A stretch of 64,000 nt of DNA from Macrothele yani (GCA_039090855.1 CM077025.1:101164489-101228488); one strand, 5' to 3'. Positions 56,801 to 59,905 are shown, counted from the stretch's first letter. Notes: generated by a model from the letters alone, not told the origin. Translations and numbers: made by a program.

Positions 56801-57618
56801 AGCTGCCACTTCCTCCTGGTTGTTGAAGTGCCGCCTGCAAAGGAAGTGGACCATGGACTGGAACAAGTAATAATCTGACGGGGCAAAGTCCGAACTATAT
56901 GCTGGGTGTGGCATCAGTTCGATACCCTCAATTTCCTGAAGTTTTGCCCAGGTCATTTGCGCAGTATGAGACCGAGCGTTGTTATGCTGTAGGAGAGCAC
57001 CCTTTCTGTTCACCAGGGCCGATTACTGCTTCTCCAAAATGGCATACATCTGCTTCAGCTGTTCAGAGTAGAGGTTGGCGTTGATGGTCCGACCGTCTGG
57101 AACAAATTTGTAATGGAATATCCCCTCGAAATTCCACAAAATGCAGAGCATCACCTTGCACTCGAAGCGCCCATGTTTGGCAACAGGTTCTGGAAGCAGG
57201 CCCGGGCTCAACTACTGTGGTTGTGTGTTAGGATTACTGAAATAGACCCACTTTTCATCGCACATAGCAATTCTCTTGGTGAAACGTATATTGCGCAGGT
57301 TTTCTAGGAGTTTCGTGCACACTTCCACTCAGCGGTTTGCTTTAGCTGGTGTCAGTTTGTGAGGAACAATGCAGCAAGCCCTGTAGACTTTGCTGAGGTT
57401 CTGAAGGTGATGAACCATGGTGATCTGTGATATGTTCAGCTCGCCTGATATTCTCTGAATGCTATTTGTCAGATTTGAGTCTACGGCCTATTTGTCAGAT
57501 TTGCCTCTACAGCCTGGCCTTCGAATCCATGGTTTGAAGGTCTCTCCAAATATCTTCCACAGGGAGTTGTGGAAGATATTTGGAGAGACCTTCATCTAGC
57601 AATGGATGACTGGAATGG

Positions 57619-57650
<32 letters not shown>

Positions 57651-57998
57651 TAGAGTGGGGAAGAGAGATGGAAACATTTGCAGAATGGAACAGTTTTTTT
57701 GTTCGACACCATGTGCTTTATGTAAAATAGTTTTTCATAAGTTTAATAAGTGCATTTTTAACATGAAAAAAATATATTTTATTACTTGTTTAATACAGCC
57801 TTATCTATTCAGGAAAACTACTTTGGAGAGAACCAAAAGTTTACAGAATTTGATGCTGCAGTCATTACAGCAGACACTTTAGCAAAAGTTTCTAGTGATA
57901 CTGAGCCTGAGGTTAAAGATTTTGATGCAAGAGTGTATCGTCCTATGGAAGTGACAGTATCTGTTACAATGCATGATATTCAGGGACATATTATGAAG
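1818..57998 (+). CDS. BLTP1: BLTP1 (KIAA1109/tweek) internal portion, 8 exons
   Basis: Joined exons give 441 codons without a stop. The product matches, by my recollection of the family, the N-terminal third of BLTP1, roughly human residues 330-800. Landmarks in order are ETNAVHMNVGPGSYLE, GQLLHLEASTSLQYR, YPRIWN, FVPYTWHF, NWIDCSSQHQENVYLA, KWRNMAKK, WVDCWSVP and ENYFGEN, all of which have close counterparts in vertebrate BLTP1. BLTP1 proteins are very long rods with a hydrophobic groove that carry phospholipids between the ER and other membranes at contact sites; fly tweek is needed for synaptic vesicle recycling. This segment would form repeated beta-groove modules of the bridge. The N-terminal membrane anchor and the long C-terminal part must lie outside the window. 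All introns are GT-AG and phases match at every junction. Introns range from 3.4 to 20.8 kb and are expanded by transposons. Confidence 0.93.
2560..3770 (-). pseudogene. Non-LTR retrotransposon reverse transcriptase remnant
   Basis: The minus strand encodes pieces of a non-LTR reverse transcriptase in the order expected for one element. DQDGFRSDNSTIDH near 3640 resembles the QxGFRxxxSTxDH motif, followed by RANEYELP. Near 3180 QELDDKRKEVGLKMNLQKIK resembles the palm-to-thumb KVGLKMNxxKTK motif. Near 2920 KVFNQCILLVLTYGS resembles the VFNQCVLPVLTYG block. Frames shift several times, the YADD box is lost, and a T-tract at 2841-2862 interrupts the C-terminal part. The pattern suits RTE-like or related LINEs, but the clade is a guess. 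The 5' part and endonuclease are not seen. Confidence 0.7.
3778..5270. mobile_element. Non-autonomous hAT-type DNA transposon
   Basis: Ends are TAGAGATGGGT at 3778 and its near-inverse GCCCACCTCCA at 5260-5270. Flanking octamers ATGTGCAC (3770-3777) and ATGCTCAC (5271-5278) look like a decayed 8 bp target duplication, the hAT signature. Subterminal copies of GTCACCGTTACT / AGTAACAGT recur at both ends (3811-3860 and 5150-5250). No transposase is present; the middle is filled by the long inverted repeat at 3875-4715. TIRs beginning with a xAGAGxTGGGC pattern are common among hAT elements, which supports but does not prove the class. Confidence 0.65.
3875..4715. repeat. Large inverted repeat, ~380 bp arms, 77 bp spacer
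   Basis: Arm 3875-4253 reads as the inverse of 4331-4715, including the landmarks GTATTATTTACCTGAT, GCACGTGCTCCCAG, TTTGTTACGGG, GTGTGTAGCC and GAGTTGCATGT. Identity is high, with small indels. The spacer 4254-4330 carries about 55 bases that match the LINE remnant at 3562-3618 (shared GGGAGTTCATATTCATTTGC). Confidence 0.85.
5372..5542 (+). CDS. BLTP1: BLTP1 exon b
   Basis: 171 nt, 57 codons, phase 0 at both ends. The acceptor is tatcatag before GAA and the donor is GAG followed by gtaatg. The product starts ETNAVHMNVGPGSYLEVTIP and runs through GQLLHLEASTSLQYRSF. This is among the best conserved pieces of the family seen here, so orientation and frame are secure. Confidence 0.93.
5632..5655. 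repeat. (GA)n microsatellite
   Basis: Uninterrupted GA dinucleotides about 90 bases downstream of exon b. Confidence 0.95.
5775..7348. mobile_element. Unclassified TIR element nested in hAT-like copy 1
   Basis: Starts CCCAGCAAAAACA and ends with the exact inverse TGTTTTTGCTGGG. The insertion point is clear because the undisturbed sister copy reads GTTCCAAAAATCAGGG at 17482-17497, whereas here GTTCCAA and AAAAATCAGGG flank the element (net gain of about two A). About 290 bases at each end are dense in short degenerate motifs such as TGCTGGC, GTGGCC and TGGCAGT. The middle (6100-7040) has no recognisable transposase. GC content at the ends is far above the surroundings. Confidence 0.75.
6843..6915 (+). 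repeat. tRNA-like sequence (decayed tRNA or SINE head)
   Basis: TTAGTCCGGTCGGTAGAGAG resembles a pol III A box with a D-arm, and GATTCAAATCC about 35 bases further resembles a B box. The T-arm pairs poorly and no acceptor stem closes, so it is not called as a functional tRNA. It lies inside the nested TIR element. Confidence 0.5.
9673..10170 (+). repeat. Two adjacent tandem arrays (117-128 bp x3; 69 bp x2)
   Basis: Units starting GTTCTAAATTTATTTAAC lie at 9673, 9790 and 9918 and share GCTTTGCATTTA and ATTATCGTTTGAC. The following units start AGTCAAAATCAAATTACCAA at 10038 and 10107 and end TGACGTCATATAAGTG or the same with one change. The second pair was probably produced recently. Confidence 0.85.
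10254..12359. mobile_element. Tc1-type transposon with internal duplication
   Basis: TA-flanked 28 bp TIRs: CACTGCTGGACAATTGCTAA at the left and the inverse TTAGCAATTGTCCGGCAGTG at the right, with two or three mismatches over the full repeat. The element is 2106 bp. Removing one copy of the 566 bp internal duplication leaves about 1540 bp, a normal Tc1 size. The coding strand is minus. High TIR agreement and a nearly clean frame suggest a younger insertion than the other Tc1/mariner copies here. Confidence 0.93.
10500..12099 (-). pseudogene. Tc1 family transposase, broken by duplication
   Basis: Likely starts at MFSRHHLDDFTCGRIIG (12099). The N-terminal helix-turn-helix pair is followed by a GGGHVR linker. 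The DDE catalytic domain shows VLFSDESRYSL for the first Asp, FMDDNATCH for the second, and SPDLNPIENVRD for the Glu, i.e. a DD34E layout, and the C-terminus reads GGHIPY before a stop in a shifted frame. The 566 bp tandem duplication (not a multiple of three) makes the frame run into QLVR and stop after the second Asp, so the Glu is out of frame. A further frameshift lies near 10613. The enzyme would cut and paste the element at TA sites. Confidence 0.9.
14026..14143 (+). CDS. BLTP1: BLTP1 exon c
   Basis: 118 nt, 39 codons plus one base. The acceptor follows an unusually long T tract preceded by (AT)n, and the donor is CATG followed by gttagt. The product FDVCVRYPRIWNDHQSWNCN and then KATVHLIYAHKYFFH fits the conserved YPRIWN...KATYHFIFAQKNFF stretch. 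The leftover G joins CA of the next exon to make an Ala codon. An open frame continues only three bases further before TAG, which supports splicing here. Confidence 0.92.
15597..16455 (-). mobile_element. Tigger/pogo-like remnant
   Basis: TIRs ACAGTGTAACTTGGATAATT at the left and the inverse of a TACAGTGTAACTTGTCTAATT-like end at the right bound about 860 bp. Several subterminal TTCGAATTA motifs occur on both sides. The minus-strand frame below supports a pogo/Tigger origin. Only the last third of a normal element remains. Confidence 0.75.
15753..16091 (-). pseudogene. Tigger-like transposase C-terminal fragment
   Basis: A 112-residue open piece with LTDDEILADVMN, then an acidic stretch, then ALVHLQQLRKFVE and a lysine-rich end with KQAKISRFF. 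This matches the usual C-terminal tail of Tigger-type transposases: TDDEI, a helical pair, and a final ITDFF-like motif. Further upstream on the minus strand (to about 16250) the frame is broken. The DDE core is missing. Confidence 0.7.
16618..17289 (-). pseudogene. Mariner transposase remnant (DD34D type)
   Basis: Readable segments in several frames: DREKQQAVIEFLGEKRDAR at the start, SGRPTTAVTDSNRERVKDLI, then a deletion that removes the first catalytic Asp region, then LHHDNTHPHTS (second Asp) and PYSPDLASSDFFLFAPLKN (third Asp). The C-terminal YxxWVQRWQKC segment is typical of mariner proteins. Several stops and frameshifts make it dead. Confidence 0.8.
19784..19865 (+). repeat. tRNA-SINE, 3' fragment
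   Basis: Carries the family's terminal block ATAGCCCATTGAG...CTCACGGTGGTCGTTAAACC followed by a CAAACAAAA-rich A tail. It is 5'-truncated. Just upstream is an ATTACGGA-rich patch (19700-19785). Confidence 0.85.
20050..20256 (+). repeat. tRNA-SINE, full-length copy
   Basis: tRNA-derived head with an A-box-like GTGGTCTAAGCGATGG and a perfect B box GGTTCGAATCC, a central block ACTGGCTCTCTCCCTTCC...CCTAAATTAGGGACGGGCGA, and the tail block GCTCACGGTGGTCGTTAAACC before an A run. This is the best preserved member and serves as the reference for the family. Confidence 0.9.
20307..21081 (+). mobile_element. Pogo-like element remnant with Brinker-type domain
   Basis: TACCGTA...CGTATAA at the left and its inverse TTATACGCGAGTACATACGGTA at the right bound 775 bp. 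Inside, near 20791-20870, the + strand encodes MSLKRKRFSYTAEFKLEVV, the start of the helix-turn-helix (Brinker/psq-like) domain found at the N-terminus of many pogo-type transposases. The frame then drifts and no DDE domain follows. Related GGATTATAC-type ends recur at 21555-21690, probably a second fragment. Confidence 0.65.
21375..21440 (+). repeat. tRNA-like sequence
   Basis: AAAGCTAACGCGCTAGGCTA looks like a D-arm to anticodon-arm region, and GTGGATTCAATTCCCCGGC resembles a T-arm with B box. No closed acceptor stem is seen; likely a SINE head or dead tRNA copy, distinct in sequence from the main SINE family. Confidence 0.5.
22164..23175 (+). pseudogene. hAT transposase remnant
   Basis: An acidic start MACSESESLPSDGDDFESSE is followed, after frameshifts, by a piece at about 22640-22858 containing AELLFTTIVVEHNLPITSCD and AGRFFHAMFPDSDID. 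The C-terminal dimerisation domain near 22980-23170 reads RIFSIVRKYLTYFCPTMSTK, TLSALLVPKS and KEYTTAKKATREFLCQ. These match the common hAT lineage with AEHNLPF...FPDS and MSxxTLSALL blocks. The whole RNase H core between the two is missing, so this is an internally deleted copy. Confidence 0.8.
24180..24385 (+). repeat. tRNA-SINE, full-length copy
   Basis: Same architecture as 20050-20256: GTGGTCTAAGCTCTGGC, a mutated B box GGATTCAAGTCC, CGGCACTGGCTCTCC, CCTAAATTAGGGATGG and GTGGTCGTTAAACC before an A-rich tail. More diverged than the reference copy. Confidence 0.88.
25351..26703 (+). mobile_element. IS630/mariner-superfamily transposon
   Basis: TA-flanked TIRs: CTGGGTAAGTCAAAATGACG at the left, inverse TCATTTTGACTTACCCTG at the right, 1353 bp overall. 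It starts only 16 bases after the right end of the split mariner, so several Tc1/mariner insertions are clustered here. Confidence 0.88.
25461..26560 (+). pseudogene. Tc1/mariner-superfamily transposase, frameshifted
   Basis: N-terminal piece contains VVTVQRHFLTKF and NSIHNWYSRFQDTGCICEGK, a paired-like helix-turn-helix region. The catalytic domain shows FSDEATFHISGKMNR (first Asp), FIFQLDGAPPHFH (second Asp) and, after a frameshift near 26310, WPPRSPDLTPCDFLVG (third Asp). A stop near 25782 and at least two frameshifts break the gene. The Asp-rich, DGAPPHFH-type layout belongs to a widespread arthropod group; I do not assign a named subfamily. Confidence 0.82.
26912..28154 (+). mobile_element. 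Tc1-type transposon
   Basis: TA-flanked TIRs CACTATATTGACAAAAGTTA and the inverse ATTTTTGTCAATATAGTG, 1243 bp, also sharing CCGGACACC at the inner edge. It is independent of the Tc1 element at 10254, with different TIRs and protein. Confidence 0.92.
27060..28088 (+). pseudogene. Tc1 transposase, frameshifted
   Basis: N-terminal part reads MLWRERTDFEKGKIVGCCIS, then SIRETERHLNIPKSTVLDVL and GRPKKISDR, the bipartite HTH with the GRPR-like hook. The catalytic part in other frames has RVLWTDESRYTIH (first Asp), WQQDNAPSHKA (second Asp) and GPDLNPIEHLWDELE (Glu), so all three acidic residues are still encoded. The end KAKGGPTPY is the usual Tc1 C-terminus. Stops near 27374 and 27496 and several frameshifts make it inactive. 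Confidence 0.9.
28600..28960 (+). pseudogene. Penelope-like element GIY-YIG endonuclease fragment
   Basis: The + strand encodes VIYKVTRSCGKYYIGETGRR, then an HKAAIKN segment and ETGHRMD, followed in place of a Trp by TGA, then NFLKRKLKEGLEI. After a frameshift NCKEFSLPNVWQDIL appears. This is the GIY-YIG domain order (IYxI..CGxxYIGET...RLxEH...ETGHxxD) seen at the C-terminus of Penelope-like retroelements, followed by their usual ending. The reverse transcriptase upstream is absent. A TGACGA...CCGAAA stretch just downstream (29005-29034) is mentioned in the findings. Confidence 0.78.
30860..32420. other. CpG-rich block of unknown nature
   Basis: GC and CpG content rise sharply against the AT-rich surroundings, e.g. 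GCTACGAGAGCCGGCACGCC at 30888, GCCATCGCGGCCGCACGAGG at 31196, CGCCGAACGCCGCGGCGTCG at 32360. Frames on both strands (for example 31144-31416 and 31264-31632) encode Arg/Ser-rich or low-complexity products with no motif I recognise. No splice-compatible BLTP1 similarity is found. Could be an internal promoter, part of an unidentified element, or a transferred piece. Confidence 0.45.
33715..34039. mobile_element. Palindromic MITE, 325 bp
   Basis: Near-complete inverted repeat: TCATAAATACTTAATGGGAA at the left, inverse TTCCTGTTAAGTATTTATGA at the right; inner parts TCAGGAGTTCCTG and GGTCTGGCGATCAAGCC also pair. The central loop is about 14 bases. It has no coding capacity. Confidence 0.88.
34979..35134 (+). 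CDS. BLTP1: BLTP1 exon d
   Basis: 156 nt. Two bases complete the Ala codon, then 51 codons and one leftover G. The acceptor is atttttag and the donor is AATG followed by gtgagc. The product contains DWSSKSRPDILHFVPYTWHF and NWIDCSSQHQEN. The FVPYTW and NWIDCS motifs are hallmarks of BLTP1 and are nearly invariant between insects and vertebrates. Confidence 0.95.
35381..36288 (+). mobile_element. TIR element (CAGACATGCCAAC family), copy 1
   Basis: Starts CAGACATGCCAAC and ends with the exact inverse GTTGGCATGTCTG. CTCCGGATTTTTAG and CTCCCAATTTTTAG follow at each inner edge. The terminal sequence type CAGACxTGCCAAC...CTCCxGATTT is widespread in animal genomes and is often assigned to hAT, but no transposase or target duplication is clear here. 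It includes a SINE head at 35627-35672. Confidence 0.75.
35627..35672 (+). repeat. tRNA-SINE, head fragment
   Basis: GGCACAGTGGTCTAAGTGCT and CTTCTGACCTATCGTCCAAG match the SINE head up to just before the B box; the rest is deleted. The insertion point after GCAAAAAGAAAG is the same as in the second copy of the host element at 45880. Confidence 0.8.
37250..37830 (-). pseudogene. Penelope-like element C-terminal remnant
   Basis: The minus strand encodes NCHFGHSVSNITDLLVNTKY and then LLEKAGAYEIP, followed by SYIGHKNKQTNKKRLKQ. This follows the order of the linker (LxNLLVNxKD), Y-I entry and YIGQTxRxxxxRLKEH part of Penelope-like GIY-YIG regions. Further along, LDTWKSVIKKE and SIPEINN resemble the terminal segment. 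Frames change and stops occur. Assignment rests on motif order only. Confidence 0.55.
38503..38600 (+). CDS. BLTP1: BLTP1 exon e
   Basis: 98 nt, entered in phase 1 so that G+TG gives Val, followed by 32 codons to a phase 0 end. The acceptor is a polypyrimidine tract ending ttccag and the donor is CAG followed by gtaaaa. The product VYLAVLGDQFELSFDLPFID directly continues the QQENVYLA motif that is split between exons d and e, so the junction is confirmed by homology. Confidence 0.94.
38740..39640 (+). pseudogene. Mariner-type transposase remnant
   Basis: Readable pieces in shifting frames: LVVWVFLNDN near 39190, QKMVASFFLYHG and GHAAWVGAE near 39265-39320, TTVCLAKEFQVIREE near 39345, LLHQDNTSAHTA (second catalytic Asp) near 39424, then HPTYCPNP in place of HPPYSPDL, with the third Asp lost. 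FPNMKENL and HYFESSAEVF continue the C-terminus. The order and spacing fit DD34D mariners. TIRs were not identified. Confidence 0.75.
39708..39865 (-). repeat. tRNA-SINE, minus strand, head-truncated
   Basis: Minus-strand copy: GGTTTAACGAGCACCATGAG at the tail end, CATCCCTAATTTAGAACCAC in the middle and the inverse B box GGAATTCGAACCC at 39840. A (GT)n and T run (39677-39710) precede it and represent the SINE tail side plus a microsatellite. Confidence 0.85.
41150..42340 (+). mobile_element. 5'-truncated non-LTR retrotransposon (LINE) with TATG tail
   Basis: Pieces of a reverse transcriptase follow one another on the + strand: KVLNKYGITGNLL near 41210, AEVRQGCVMLPWLFNIFMDA near 41325, LLYADDTVLLAGSKSWLQ (YADD active site) near 41446, MAVYESVIIPTLMYRNETW near 41785, FGHVEKM, then GKKGRGRPRKSWKDQIQECL and VMDVSEAQTVCQDHCKWR near 42160. 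This is the thumb and C-terminal zinc-knuckle-like region of a LINE. The 3' UTR ends in (TATG)n at 42316-42333. Several stops break the frame. Confidence 0.85.
42383..42790 (-). pseudogene. Mariner N-terminal fragment
   Basis: A TIR-like TTAGGTCTGTGCATAAGTTT lies at 42384. The minus strand encodes CCEWFVKFSSGDCNMQDK, the mariner HTH1 motif (CQxWFxKFRSGDFxxxDxPR), after YMLADSPYVQLVE. The catalytic domain is deleted. Confidence 0.6.
42927..43084 (+). CDS. BLTP1: BLTP1 exon f
   Basis: 158 nt, 52 codons plus AG. The acceptor is ttatgtag before GGT and the donor is AG followed by gtatgt. The product GESLDMCMYLPEVNTNRDIV has the GED(V/L)DLHLFLP pattern of the family and ends KKWRNMAKK, matching the KPKWRNVTQEK region. 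Divergence is higher in the middle, as is usual for this loop. Confidence 0.9.
45017..45668 (-). pseudogene. Transposase-like protein of the fold-back element, broken
   Basis: Minus-strand pieces: TFVLTDTGVFIDSVSR, a stop, then EVKSYSFCVISDYLEHNTTS, IYNFSDGCAGQYKNCKNFLN, a one-base frameshift near 45405, HEKDFGIPAERHFFATAHGK, GPCDSIGGTVKHLVRKASLQ, NITGITFKF and a C-terminal YNKALTIKHTREYHCF. I recall unnamed animal proteins with the same SDGxxxQYKN...ATxHGKGxxDxxGGTVK order, often linked to repeats; conserved acidic residues in SDG and CDSIGG suggest an RNase H-type transposase, but that is inference. The N-terminus is missing or displaced by the SINE at 45680. Confidence 0.6.
45680..45876 (-). 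repeat. tRNA-SINE, minus strand, full-length
   Basis: Inverse of the family: GGTTTAACGACCACTGTGAG, CATCCCTAATTTAGGGCCAC, inverse B box GGAATTCGAACTC, and the head ending GCACTTAGAACACTGTGCC. AAAAGAAAGCT-like sequence on both sides gives a target duplication of about 10 bases. Confidence 0.88.
45880..46314 (-). mobile_element. TIR element (CAGACATGCCAAC family), copy 2, partial
   Basis: Minus-strand partial copy ending with CAGACGTACCAACTCTCC at 46314. It aligns with 35381-35630 of copy 1 (shared TTTCTT...GTCAATGCAAG and CATTACAGT). It is interrupted by a LINE tail (45896-46074) and is followed by a SINE at the same site as in copy 1. Confidence 0.7.
45896..46074 (+). mobile_element. LINE 3' tail with transduced flank
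   Basis: About 180 bases nearly identical to 42194-42376, covering the last LINE codons, the 3' UTR, (TATG)n and then 40 bases (GTATCACCATCCAATCTTTT onward) beyond the tail. The empty-site sequence in copy 1 of the host element (GAGAGGAAAAGTAC, inverse) shows insertion between GAGG and AAAAGTAC. Confidence 0.85.
46350..46620. repeat. Two diverged ~120 bp direct repeats
   Basis: GATAACTCACATAAAAATGC...GATGAAATTTTAGCATGTT at 46360 is repeated as GATAACTCGCGTAAAATTGC...GATGAAAGTTTAGCATGTT at 46504; both are followed by a TTGTTAAAATxGG block. Confidence 0.7.
47461..48072. repeat. Long palindrome, ~299 bp arms, ~14 bp loop
   Basis: 47461-47759 is the near-exact inverse of 47774-48072, with only scattered mismatches. 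Landmarks: TGAATCTATAACTACTAC / inverse at 48070, GAAGCCGGACGACAATGGAT, CTTGTCGAC and CCAAGTATA. It sits in the right arm of the fold-back element and breaks the symmetry of that arm, so it was added later or lost from the left. Confidence 0.92.
48647..49347. mobile_element. hAT-like element (CAGGGTTCCCAC family), short copy
   Basis: CAAGGTTCCCATG at the left and GAGTGGGAATCCTTTG at the right are mutated family ends. The 700 bp body is colinear with the outer parts of the other two copies (TTTGCCAAAAA, TAGATCTTACTTTCAATG, CAAAGCCCTTTGTTGGTT, CATTTGGTCATTAAGCTTA), showing what a typical non-autonomous copy looks like. Confidence 0.85.
49632..49850 (+). repeat. tRNA-SINE, full-length copy
   Basis: GCCCTAGTGGTGCAGAAGCC at the head, B box GGTTTGAATCC, CACTGGCTCTCTCCCTTCCC, CCTAAATTAGGGACGAG, GCCCATTGAGTTGCTCACAG and an A-rich tail. 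Confidence 0.9.
50806..51026. mobile_element. Palindromic MITE, 221 bp
   Basis: Arms 50806-50912 and 50920-51026 pair almost fully; TAGTTCATCATCAGGACTAC and its inverse lie next to the centre, with only a few unpaired bases between CACTGGAGTA and TACTCCAGTG. No coding capacity. Confidence 0.9.
51455..51550 (-). repeat. LINE 3' tail, antisense
   Basis: GAGGTTAGCTCCTCAAAAAA and ACTAGATTTTACTTACTG are the inverse of the 3' UTR blocks of the LINE at 42194-42330. Confidence 0.75.
51690..52500 (-). pseudogene. Possible Tigger/pogo-like remnant
   Basis: A TIR-like ACAGTTGTACCTCATTAAAC lies at 51685. Minus-strand frames near 51950-52100 include KTG*QQFTA and ENAKYHIVLRSF, which resemble the ITVxxCxNxDGSxK..VIGKxKxPRCFK block of Tigger transposases. 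Stops are many and the match is weak. Confidence 0.35.
52664..52800 (-). repeat. (TTAA)n run followed by antisense LINE tail
   Basis: TTAATTAATTAATTAATTAA at 52664-52687, then CATACATACATATCACTAAG and AGTTAGCTCCTCAAGGAAAG, the inverse of the LINE 3' end including its tetranucleotide tail. Confidence 0.75.
53252..53561 (+). CDS. BLTP1: BLTP1 exon g
   Basis: 310 nt. AG+T makes Ser, then 103 codons to a phase 0 end. The acceptor is ctatttcag at 53251 and the donor is AAG followed by gtattt. A second cag five bases downstream would shift the frame, so 53252 is chosen. The product begins SAWVDCWSVPIVALSIGYNY and includes a lysine-rich linker (KRKKID) and DAVHVDLEVGPSVIRLYGSL, which matches DKLHVEMELSPDSQITLYGPL of the vertebrate protein. 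Confidence 0.93.
54265..55456 (+). mobile_element. Tc1-type transposon, decayed
   Basis: Ends TACACCCCATAAACAAAACA and the inverse of a TACCCTCAATGGACAAAACG-like terminus. Plus-strand pieces include SDFDRGCIIGG near 54410, ATVSRVYYDYT near 54500, an SDES-like region near 54840, WWLCDGLRSF, PHWTTTTQAWLEEH (second Asp lost) and a terminal RHLMELMPQHV-like stretch near 55370. Pairs with normal Tc1 size (1.2 kb) but carries many stops and frameshifts. Confidence 0.7.
55467..56560 (-). pseudogene. Tc1-type transposase remnant, minus strand
   Basis: Minus-strand pieces in order: VNRWVITNQITAEFNIG near 56290, KTVHRTMTQKGY near 56210, LQWMLEHHYWTVED and RDESRFF near 56090-56050 (first Asp), QDNTPTYRACM near 55790 (second Asp), EYANEFSLVQWPAKSLE near 55730, where the Glu region is destroyed. 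A TACACTGAGATGGC end lies at 55467. It directly abuts the Tc1 copy at 54265-55456. Confidence 0.7.
56605..57530 (-). pseudogene. Mariner transposase remnant
   Basis: Left end ACAGAGGGTGAGTTGAAAGT. The minus strand encodes MCDEKWVYFSNP (first Asp, CDEKW motif) near 57250, MLCILWNFEGIFHYKFVPDG near 57140, a stop, then LLQHNNARSHTAQ near 56990 and SSDFAPSDYYLFQSMVHFL near 56895. In a DD34D enzyme the second Asp is in HDNARPH; here it is Asn, so one catalytic residue is lost. The N-terminal domain and far TIR are missing. Confidence 0.85.
57535..57594. repeat. Perfect 26 bp hairpin
   Basis: TGAAGGTCTCTCCAAATATC...CAC at 57535-57560 is exactly inverted at 57569-57594 around an 8-base loop. It lies between the truncated mariner and the (TTTA)n run, about 220 bases before exon h. 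Confidence 0.95.
57813..57998 (+). CDS. BLTP1: BLTP1 exon h
   Basis: 186 nt, 62 codons, phase 0 at both ends. The acceptor is tctattcag before GAA and the donor is AAG followed by gtatgt. The product starts ENYFGENQKFTEFDAAVITA and ends with a (R)PMEVTVSVTMHDIQGHIMK segment, corresponding to the ENYFGEDD...LRPWDITVLVNLYKVHGRL stretch. It is the last BLTP1 exon in the window; 6 kb of downstream sequence shows no further convincing exon. Confidence 0.92.
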
Positions 57999-59639
57999 GT
58001 ATGTTGTTTTGAGACACACACACACACGCAGTTGCCTGAAAGTTCGAAGTATCTTTTGTTTGTTTCCATTAATTTTTATTGTAATTCATGCTTAATTTTT
58101 CTTCCAGGAGGTGACAAAAATCAAATTCAGTACTGATTTTCCATTCTGCATTTAGGAATATATACATATAGTCAATTGTTAATATTTACTGGGGTTATAT
58201 CTATAAAACTGCAGTAAATGCAAAATAATAATAAGAGTGAAAGGAGGTAATAATAAGACATAGGAAAGGAGATTTTATAGTCCGTGAAATTTTTAGAAAC
58301 AAAAAGTTAACAAAGCATTCAGTTGCATATTTTCCTTCATTGGTAATAAAAAAATAACAATTAATTATGCAGAATGTAAGATAAACACTGAGGAGAATAC
58401 AAAACTCATTCATGAATGTATGTTAACTTTTGTTTGTTTCAGTTCTATGTTTAGTTACAGAACAGCATGAAATATAGCAGAGGTTCCTATTCTTTCTTTA
58501 GTAACAGACCACTTCAAAATTTTACCAAAAAAAGCCCCACTCTCAAGAATTTTGCATATTAATTTTTTGATTTGTAGTTTTATGTAAAGCTAATGAGGGA
58601 TACAGAAGAAATGTATTGTCTATTTGAGATGCAGGTCATTCCATACCACATCAACAAATAAAAATTATATCTCCATCTGAATCTCTTTTCAATTTTGCAT
58701 ATATATAGTGGAACTTGTACAGGTGTGTAATGTGAAGCAAAATGTTGTCAGCAAGGTGAAGACTGATATGCATCGGCGGTTTGGCCATGTTGGAAGAATG
58801 AATGGAGATGCTCAGAGTTGTATAAAAATAAAATGTATCTGCGTACACAATCATTGAAATAGAAAACTTGCTGCATACCCGCGAAGCCCTTGTGCCATAA
58901 AAATTCAACAACGACAACAACATACCCACAAATTACGATAACAATAGAATAAGGTAATTTAAAGAAAAATTAATATAACAATAAATAATTATAGAACATT
59001 ACAGATTCCAGAGAGGACAAAAGTATATTACGACTGAATGTGCAGAAATGTGTGTCAAATGGATCTTAAGGACAAAACTTTAAAATATTGGACTATGAAC
59101 CTCATAAAAACAAAAGACTAAGTAAAGAAAGTTTTTATATCTAGAAAATCAGTTCCGTTAATGAACCTTCAAAAATTATAAATAGCATTTTCAACAACTT
59201 AATTCAAAAATAGTAGACTTATAAAATACATAAGGAAAACATTTTAATTAAATAACTGGCAAATGCAAGAGGAACCTGGCAATAAAATTTAAAGTCTTTC
59301 TGTGTAAACAAAACTTTTGTTACAGTTCCCATATATTGAGAACAGGCCTTAATAAAATCAAGAGGCCAGAAATGTCTGTAAAAACAAAAGAACTCACTAT
59401 CAGAAGATGTAAAAAATAGTTGAACATTCTCATGTTAAGATATAATTAAATATATTAATCTGAGTAAAGCCTTGAGTAAGTGTTTTAATTGCCATAAATA
59501 ACATTTTTATTTTTTTAATCTACAAGCAAAAACTATGCAAAATCTGCTAATAATTTGGAAACTATCCGTGTACTGCATATGCATGTACGTCTACTCTATA
59601 TTCTGCGACTCTGGAGATGTTACTAAGAAGATCTTTTAG

Positions 59640-59905
59640 CACAAGTGCCAGGAAAGAAAGGCAGAGGAAGGCCAAGGAAGTCGTGGGAGGATCAGATTCA
59701 GGAGTGTCTGTACGAGAAAAAGATTATGAGTATGAAGTATAGAAGGCCTTGTGTACGGCATGTGATGGATGTCAGTGAAGCCCGAGTTGTATGTCAAAAT
59801 CACTGTAAATGGAGAAGTTTTGATACAGCAAAAGTAAGTAAAAATTATCTGGTAGCTTGTATTTCTTTGTGAGATAACCTCTGAATCTGAGAGTACAGCT
59901 TAGTG

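Larger units (their letters stand above)
53562..57812 (+). other. BLTP1 intron g-h (4.3 kb)
   Basis: Opens with 700 bases of plain intron including an A run at 53850-53873, followed by two Tc1 remnants in opposite orientation and one mariner remnant, nearly end to end (54265-57530), then a perfect hairpin and a (TTTA)n run (57621-57651) shortly before exon h. Confidence 0.75.

Noticed and set aside
58108..58155. Possible extra BLTP1 exon after ttccag at 58107
   Set aside because: The phase 0 reading EVTKIKFSTDFPFCI ends at a stop after 15 codons, no donor follows and it does not resemble the next part of the family.
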